From Fratercula arctica (taxonomy: Eukaryota; Chordata; Aves; Charadriiformes; Alcidae): a stretch of DNA of 64,000 nucleotides. Positions 58,115 to 64,000 of the stretch are shown piece by piece. A program made the position numbers and the translations under genes. The notes under the pieces were generated by a model that saw nothing but the letters and a program-made list of their open reading frames with translations, was not told where the DNA came from and did no database searches. The stretch lies in assembly GCA_947846985.1 (NCBI GenBank), contig CANTUZ010000005.1:11650001-11714000 (forward strand), given 5' to 3'. Each line of letters starts with the position of its first letter. Position 1 is the stretch's first letter.

Positions 58115-59911
58115 ATTCAGTGAAGGAAGCCTAAGGGTTAAGGGAGCTTGTCATATGATTTTGAAAACTGAAGCAATATGCAGTAGTTTTGATCATAGAC
58201 AAGAGCTTTTTAAATACAGAAGTTGTTTTTGCCAGTATCGCTCTGTAAACAAAACTTTAATAGACAAACACAGAAGTTGAAACCCTTCCCCACTCTATCT
58301 CCCCAAAAAACCCGCCTCTCTTCCCCTACACTGTAGAGGTATTTTACAGTTTTCTTGGAGGTCTTTGGATAGAGAAACCTGTGATGAAGAGAGTCAGGTT
58401 TCTCATTACAGTATGACATCAAGATGGGGAAGAGAAATTCCTCAAGAAGAGTGTACAATGCGCACAGAGACCTTTCTCAGCTCTTCAGCCTTAGCTACCT
58501 CTTCATTAAGTAGGGAAAGATCTGCAGACTGACTCAAACAGTGACTACACCTCCATTTGCCTTGCAGAATTAGAACAAGTAATGATAACATAGGAGTGCT
58601 TTCCTCATTAGAAGCTACTGGTGATGGTTTCACGTTTTTTTCTAAGATATGTAAACATTTGGAACCACTAAACATCCTTCTGCAGGTGTAGTATTTTCAC
58701 AGGAAAGGGAACATCATGATTTCACCAAGTCAGAGATATTTAATGAGGTGAACTATGCTCAGATATTGCTTAATTCATCTTGTTTCTTTATGGTGAAGGT
58801 GATTCAGATACTAAGTCTTCTAGAACACCATGCATGAATCCAGTGCCAGAAAACAAGGGGGAAAAAAGGCACCACCAGGAATTTAATATGACTAAGACGT
58901 CCTTGTTGTTCCATTGCTGAGCAAACTAAAAGGAATGTATTTACATGTATTCACTGGAGGTTGTTAAGGCTGAGTTATTATTTCAGCATAGTAGAATGTA
59001 GTGTGTGGGTTGGAAAGAAATATGCTCTTGTATTGAAATTATTACACCTCTAGCAGAGATAAAGAATGCTTGATTTACCTTACTGAGGTCTGTATTCTTC
59101 CCAAACCTCCTGCATAATATTGTCCATAGACCTCTGTGCTCTATTCTGTGTCATCAGCCAGTTAAGATGTGCTATAAGAATGTACCTTTTCATAATTTCT
59201 GAAATGGGAATAGTTTAATTAGGCTCTTAGCAGAGTAACTGAAGTCCAGTGACCATGTTTCAATGTTAATGTTAAGTTCTGCAATTGGAAAGAAAGATCA
59301 ACTAAATAGGGAAGGATTTTGTTAGCACTGTAGGAAAACCTTTATGCTGTTCTTTTATGATATTGTAGGAATTGTCCTTGCTACTGTGCCATGCGTGCAT
59401 CTTGATATCTCTGAAGTCCTAGAATAACTAGATTATATTTAGACCCTTTTTTTTGTTATTTTTAAGGAACACCTGGAAAGTTTGTGTTTCTCTGTACCTA
59501 GTAGTGTTTTGATGTTGTTTTTGGGAAAGGAGAATAAGAGAGGCAGAAAGCTGAACTGAATGAAACTTTGTTGGTTTTAGGTCTAGCAAATTTAAAGACG
59601 TTTGAAGTATGAGAAAGAAATGCTGCATGTTCTTGCTATTTTTAGAAATAATTTAACACTAGTCCAAAAATAACAGAGGTATTATGTAAGCATTTTATTT
59701 GTTAAGCTTTTATTTTTGTGGAAAAATATTTTTTTTTCATTAAAAGAATTCATACTAGCTTTTGATTTAAACACTGCAACTATTTAAATAAAGCTCTTAT
59801 TTACTGGTACTTGTGTGTTTTCTACAGAGCTCTATATTAATTTGAAATTCAGTATTTTATGTATATGCAGGGAACACATTCCTTCTCCTTCATCTAGCAA
59901 TCTGCATGACC

Positions 59912-59935
59912 CATATATATATTTTATATATATAA

Positions 59936-59963
<28 letters not shown>
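59912..59963. repeat. (TA)n/(CA)n microsatellite
   Basis: About 52 bp of alternating TA with short interruptions passing into a CA run. Confidence 0.9.
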
Positions 59964-59966
<3 letters not shown>

Positions 59967-61006
59967 CTTCAGGTGTAACCTTAAATACTTAAGGCATAGC
60001 TCCAACAACAGTGGTAGGTTGCCCTTTGGTTAACTTTGCACTCTCTTTTCTAGATCTCAGGGTGCTTTACTTTTCATATTCTGAAGACCTCGTTATTCAG
60101 ATGATAAGGCACTTGTGTTTTCTAGCCTGACTTACTACTGGTTTTGAAAGTGCAAATAAATATTCAAGAAAGGATAAGGTATTGAATGCACTTTGTTCAA
60201 TTTGTAAAATACAGTAACTTCAGATTCCTATTGATATAGATCTGTCAGATTAAATGTTGCTTATGAAAGGGAAATCATGTGATTTCTCAGATGTTAAGAA
60301 TAGATGTAGATGGAATATGGAATACCTGGGGTAGCATAGTCACCATGGTCAAAATACAAACTTCTGTAACAGTCTTTTATTACAAACTTACTGTGTCTGG
60401 TAAACTTTTTTTTTTTTGTCTAAACAGATACATGATAAGCCTTTTATTATTTAAAATGGAGTAAGAGTACCTGAACTAGAAAGGCTGTACCGAAAGGTGT
60501 TAACGTCCTTCATGAACAACAGTGAAAGTGAGACTTGTTAAAAAGTTGAGCAGAACCAGATTTGGTTAAACACTGATAGCAGAATCGTTCCTAATTAAAC
60601 GGGTAAGGTGAAGATAACATGCAGGAAATAAAGAAGGCAAGAAAAGATACTTTTCAATTTGGGAAAGTTACTATCAAACTGCAGAAAAGGTGCTGGCATT
60701 CTTACATTTCTACACTTCTACTCACTTCCACAGTGCCAACTTAGTTGCTTGCTATTTTTGGTCTGCTTTTGACGGAGCTCTTATGTAGAGATCGTATTTT
60801 ACTTTTCTTATATAGCAACATTTTCAGTGTAGAAATTCTTCCTGTGTTCAGTTAGCACTTAACTTACTGGAATTTGGATGTTTAGTTATTCCTGTAACAG
60901 TTTCAATAAATTTAAGAATTTATTGCTGTAACAGTTTTTGTAAGTAGTCATTAAGCTATTCTGCAAAAGCTTGATGCTCCAATCTTATGCAAAGGGATGT
61001 TTATTT

Positions 61007-61044
61007 ACCACCCACCCACACCTCCCCCCCACCCCCCACCTCCA
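61007..61044. repeat. C-rich low-complexity tract
   Basis: CACCCACCCACACC units followed by long C runs, then a T run. Confidence 0.85.
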
Positions 61045-64000
61045 TTTTTTTTATAGAGGCTTTGCACAATTAATTTGGTAGCACTTTGAAGTGAACAGTC
61101 AGAAAGATGAGATCTTAGTTAAAAGAGGAGGACCATGCAGATGGTCTCTTCAACACAGTCATTTATGTGTTCCCACCTAACTCTGGCGGGACTGAACAGG
61201 GGTATTAAAAAGACAGTTTCTTTGATCGTCTCCTCCTATGCCCTAATTTCTAAAATATGCAGGGTACCTTAGAGTTCAGATCAAGAATGTGCTTTTGAAT
61301 TAACATCTCCTAATTATTACTATTCACTCTTGCTTAACTCACTTCGTGGAGCAGTCTTTTCAAGTGCATGTAGTCTGTGGATGCCAAGTCCTGAGCACCA
61401 CTGATGTGTTCTGCAGACCTTCTGTTGGATGGGTTGCACTATCTGCAGATTCTCCACTCTTAGCGAGAAGTTCTGCAAGTAATATCCTACATTCCCCAAA
61501 ATTTAAATATGGGATTCCTTTTGCCTTTGCTTCTGTGATAAGACCTTTCAACAGTTTTGTCTCCTCTGTGATTATTTAGCTGTGTGTACTCAAAATATTT
61601 ACTTGCTGTGCAGAAATATTTACTGCAGCTAGGAAAAGTAACCAAAGAAGAAATGAATAAAGAGAAAGTACCTCAATATGTAGTACAAGCCTAAAGTATG
61701 ATGAATAGTTCAAGTGATGGTCATTTATTCTAGGAATCAATGTTGTTGAGCAGCCTAGTGGTCACAAATATAAATTGCTTTCATTTTTTAAACTTGTCTG
61801 TACTTTCTTTTTTTTAATCTATGTTGCTTTTCTTAAATCTCATTTGGGGCAAATAATGTTCTTTTTGGCAGTGATATTGGTTGTGTGTAACATTAACAAT
61901 TGTGGACATGCTCAAGGGATCAGTAAGAAAAGGTCTCTTTAAAAACCTCTGTTTAGGTAGGTGGTCATTCTTTACTTGATGTTTGCAATACATTAAACTG
62001 TACCTGCAAGGTGAAATACTTAGTATTTTAACTTAATTCTTCAAGGGATGACCAATTATACCCTGAATAGATCAGAATCCTTAGCTTTTGATTTGGGAAA
62101 TAATTTCTTTTCAGAAACTCTCATGGAGATTCTTCTTAGAATTCTGCATTCCTTACCATACTCTTATAAATGGCTAAAAATAGTTTCAACATGCACAATA
62201 CATCAGATAATAGATGTATGGAAAATTCTTACTTTGGTATTCTCAAAATGCACTCTGTGAATCTTTTGGAATGAGATGCATCATATTAATCATGGTTTTG
62301 GATGAGCAGGGAGCTGTATCTTAAATTACACAGGTATTTTAAATTGCTGAATTACATTACTGAAAAATGCTTAGAAACATTCTCTAGCTAAACAGTTTTG
62401 TGGTAAGAATTCTTCCAGTTTCAGAAAGTGATTTTTCATTTTGCTGATAATAAAGAAGTCCAGTTAGATAAAACTCTGCCAGTTAAAATCTGAATATTGA
62501 TGATGGATTGAGAGACTGATGATAGGTGCTTCTCAGTGTAGGTGTGCTGGATATTTGGCTGAACTCAACCTGTAGATGCTTTAGTAGATCTCCCCAGTGA
62601 ACATGCAGCCATAACTGACATTTCTTCAAAAGAAAGAAAAAAATAAAGGCTGTGAAGAAAAAAATAATAGAAGTAGAGTTGTGTAACACTGGAAGTAGCT
62701 CAGTCTTTTCAGCCCCTTTTCACTTCAAAGTTGTGAATTTTCACTGCTTGCCAAAAAAAGAGGTGGTTCCAGCATGGGAATTCATGTAGGAAGATCATCT
62801 CAGCTCGCAGGAGCTCAGGGACTTGGGTTTCTCAGTTCTTGTTCTGGCACCCAAACTCCTGGCACTGTTTGGAGCAGAGTTTGGGTTGTCCAGGTTGGAA
62901 TAGCTGTTAATGGCTCTTCTAGGAGACTGTTGTCTTGGGGCTGACAGTGAACCGAAGGCTGCAGAGGTGGGGTGGCATGGATAATGAAAGACTCTACTAG
63001 CTGATTCTTCCAGTGGGTATTTTCTCACTCTGGAGATGTTCTTAGTTCGTCAGTTAGATAAGCTTTATGGCTTTTCATTGTTTGGAGGAAGCACAGTGTG
63101 TATGTACCAGGAGCCACATCTTGGACTGTTACAACACTGCAAAGGTAGTGAAGTACTAACATTCTTAGTTTGGACTATACTGTAATATGTATATTTATTT
63201 TTTTAATGTGTCTTTCCATTTCAACAGAAAATCTGCAAGAAGTCAGGAAAGTCAAATCCTATGTATTAGATCATTAGCTTTGAATTTATTTCTTAAATTC
63301 CTCCTCATTTAATAGTCTCTATTACTGAGTTCCTGCTGCAGTTGTCCCTTTGAAGGGCTTCTGCAGATCCCAGTCACTTCTATAGGTGGGTTTCTTAGTA
63401 GAAGGCTAATTGGTCTGCTCAGCTATGTGAATTTGTGTAGTGTAACAGAAATCTTATACTATATAAAGCATCTCAACCATGCAAACGTGTCCTCTGTACC
63501 CCATAGTTCTAATGCATTTTTAATAGGTTCAAGAAAGCAAAGTAAACTTAGGTGAGTAGGAGAAGCAAAAATGTATGAGGGCATACTAACATTCAGAAGT
63601 GAGATATGCAGATAAAACATATCAAAACCAAACCCCCTTAACTTTAGGGGACATTGTCAATGGGTGACAATGTAAGGTTGCTTTGCAAGTGAAATACATA
63701 CATCTCCTGAGTCCATTTTTTTAAGAGCTGTCAGACTCCAGCTAAGAAAAGGTCTCACGTTGTCAGCTGGGTAACCACTATCAGGAAATATAATGAGCAG
63801 GTTTTGTTTGCAAATATGGGTAAGGTCATGCATGCTTGTCACATCACCCCTCCTCTCTCCTCATACCTGCTCTTTTCTTGGGCCAGAAGCATTCATATTT
63901 ACAGGAATTAAAATGGTGATGGAGAGCATCAAAGGATTCGGAGGCTATTACCCATGAGTTCAAGACGACTTTGCAGAGGGAGGAGAAATACAGCATATTC

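Larger units (their letters stand above)
47661..64000. other. Upstream flank of USP47, no recognised gene
   Basis: By mammalian synteny the next gene this way should be GALNT18, but none of its protein is visible. The region has simple repeats, a somewhat GC-richer stretch at 52.9-53.9 kb and several short exon-like frames (for example 57797-58114 plus, 58442-58562 minus, 62795-63028 minus), none identifiable. Confidence 0.65.

Noticed and set aside
47661..64000. GALNT18 or another syntenic gene
   Set aside because: No glycosyltransferase-like exon was found on either strand.

Overview
The window is vertebrate nuclear DNA and almost certainly from a bird. It carries CR1 LINE copies, including one with a long open reverse-transcriptase frame, two solo LTRs of a type I associate with bird genomes, and AT-rich introns of about 0.1-16 kb around short, well-bounded exons. 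No bacterial-type genes, CRISPR arrays, tRNAs or rRNAs were seen.

One gene dominates: USP47 (ubiquitin-specific peptidase 47) on the minus strand. It starts in a CpG island with its ATG at 46774-46772 and runs leftward off the window. I could place 21 coding exons joined by in-phase GT-AG introns, covering codons 1-1050 plus one base. The catalytic Cys is residue 197 and the catalytic His residue 503 in this reconstruction. The C-terminal part (roughly a quarter of the protein by comparison with the human length) lies beyond position 1. Exon 2 (30857-30916) is only 20 codons.

Layout: 1-1679 is intron 21. 1680-30916 holds exons 21 to 2 with their introns. 30917-46735 is the 15.8-kb first intron, with a CR1 element (38733-40143), a solo LTR (about 35236-35802) and an unexplained exon-like segment (32883-32984). 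About 45.9-47.3 kb is the CpG-island promoter, with a palindromic CCAAT box, a YY1-like site and a TCTCGCGAGA element. 47.3-64 kb is upstream flank with no recognised gene, only scattered exon-like open frames and simple repeats.

The most unusual points are a solo LTR with a perfect 5-bp target duplication starting 19 nt into intron 12 in the sense direction; tandem (NAGNAG) acceptors at exons 4 and 12, the former behind a 23-nt T run; an inverted-repeat element in intron 9 carrying a consensus splice donor in the USP47 sense direction; a CR1 whose frame is open for 439 codons although both reverse-transcriptase active-site motifs are altered; and a phase-0 exon candidate upstream of exon 2. 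No wholly new multi-gene system was found.
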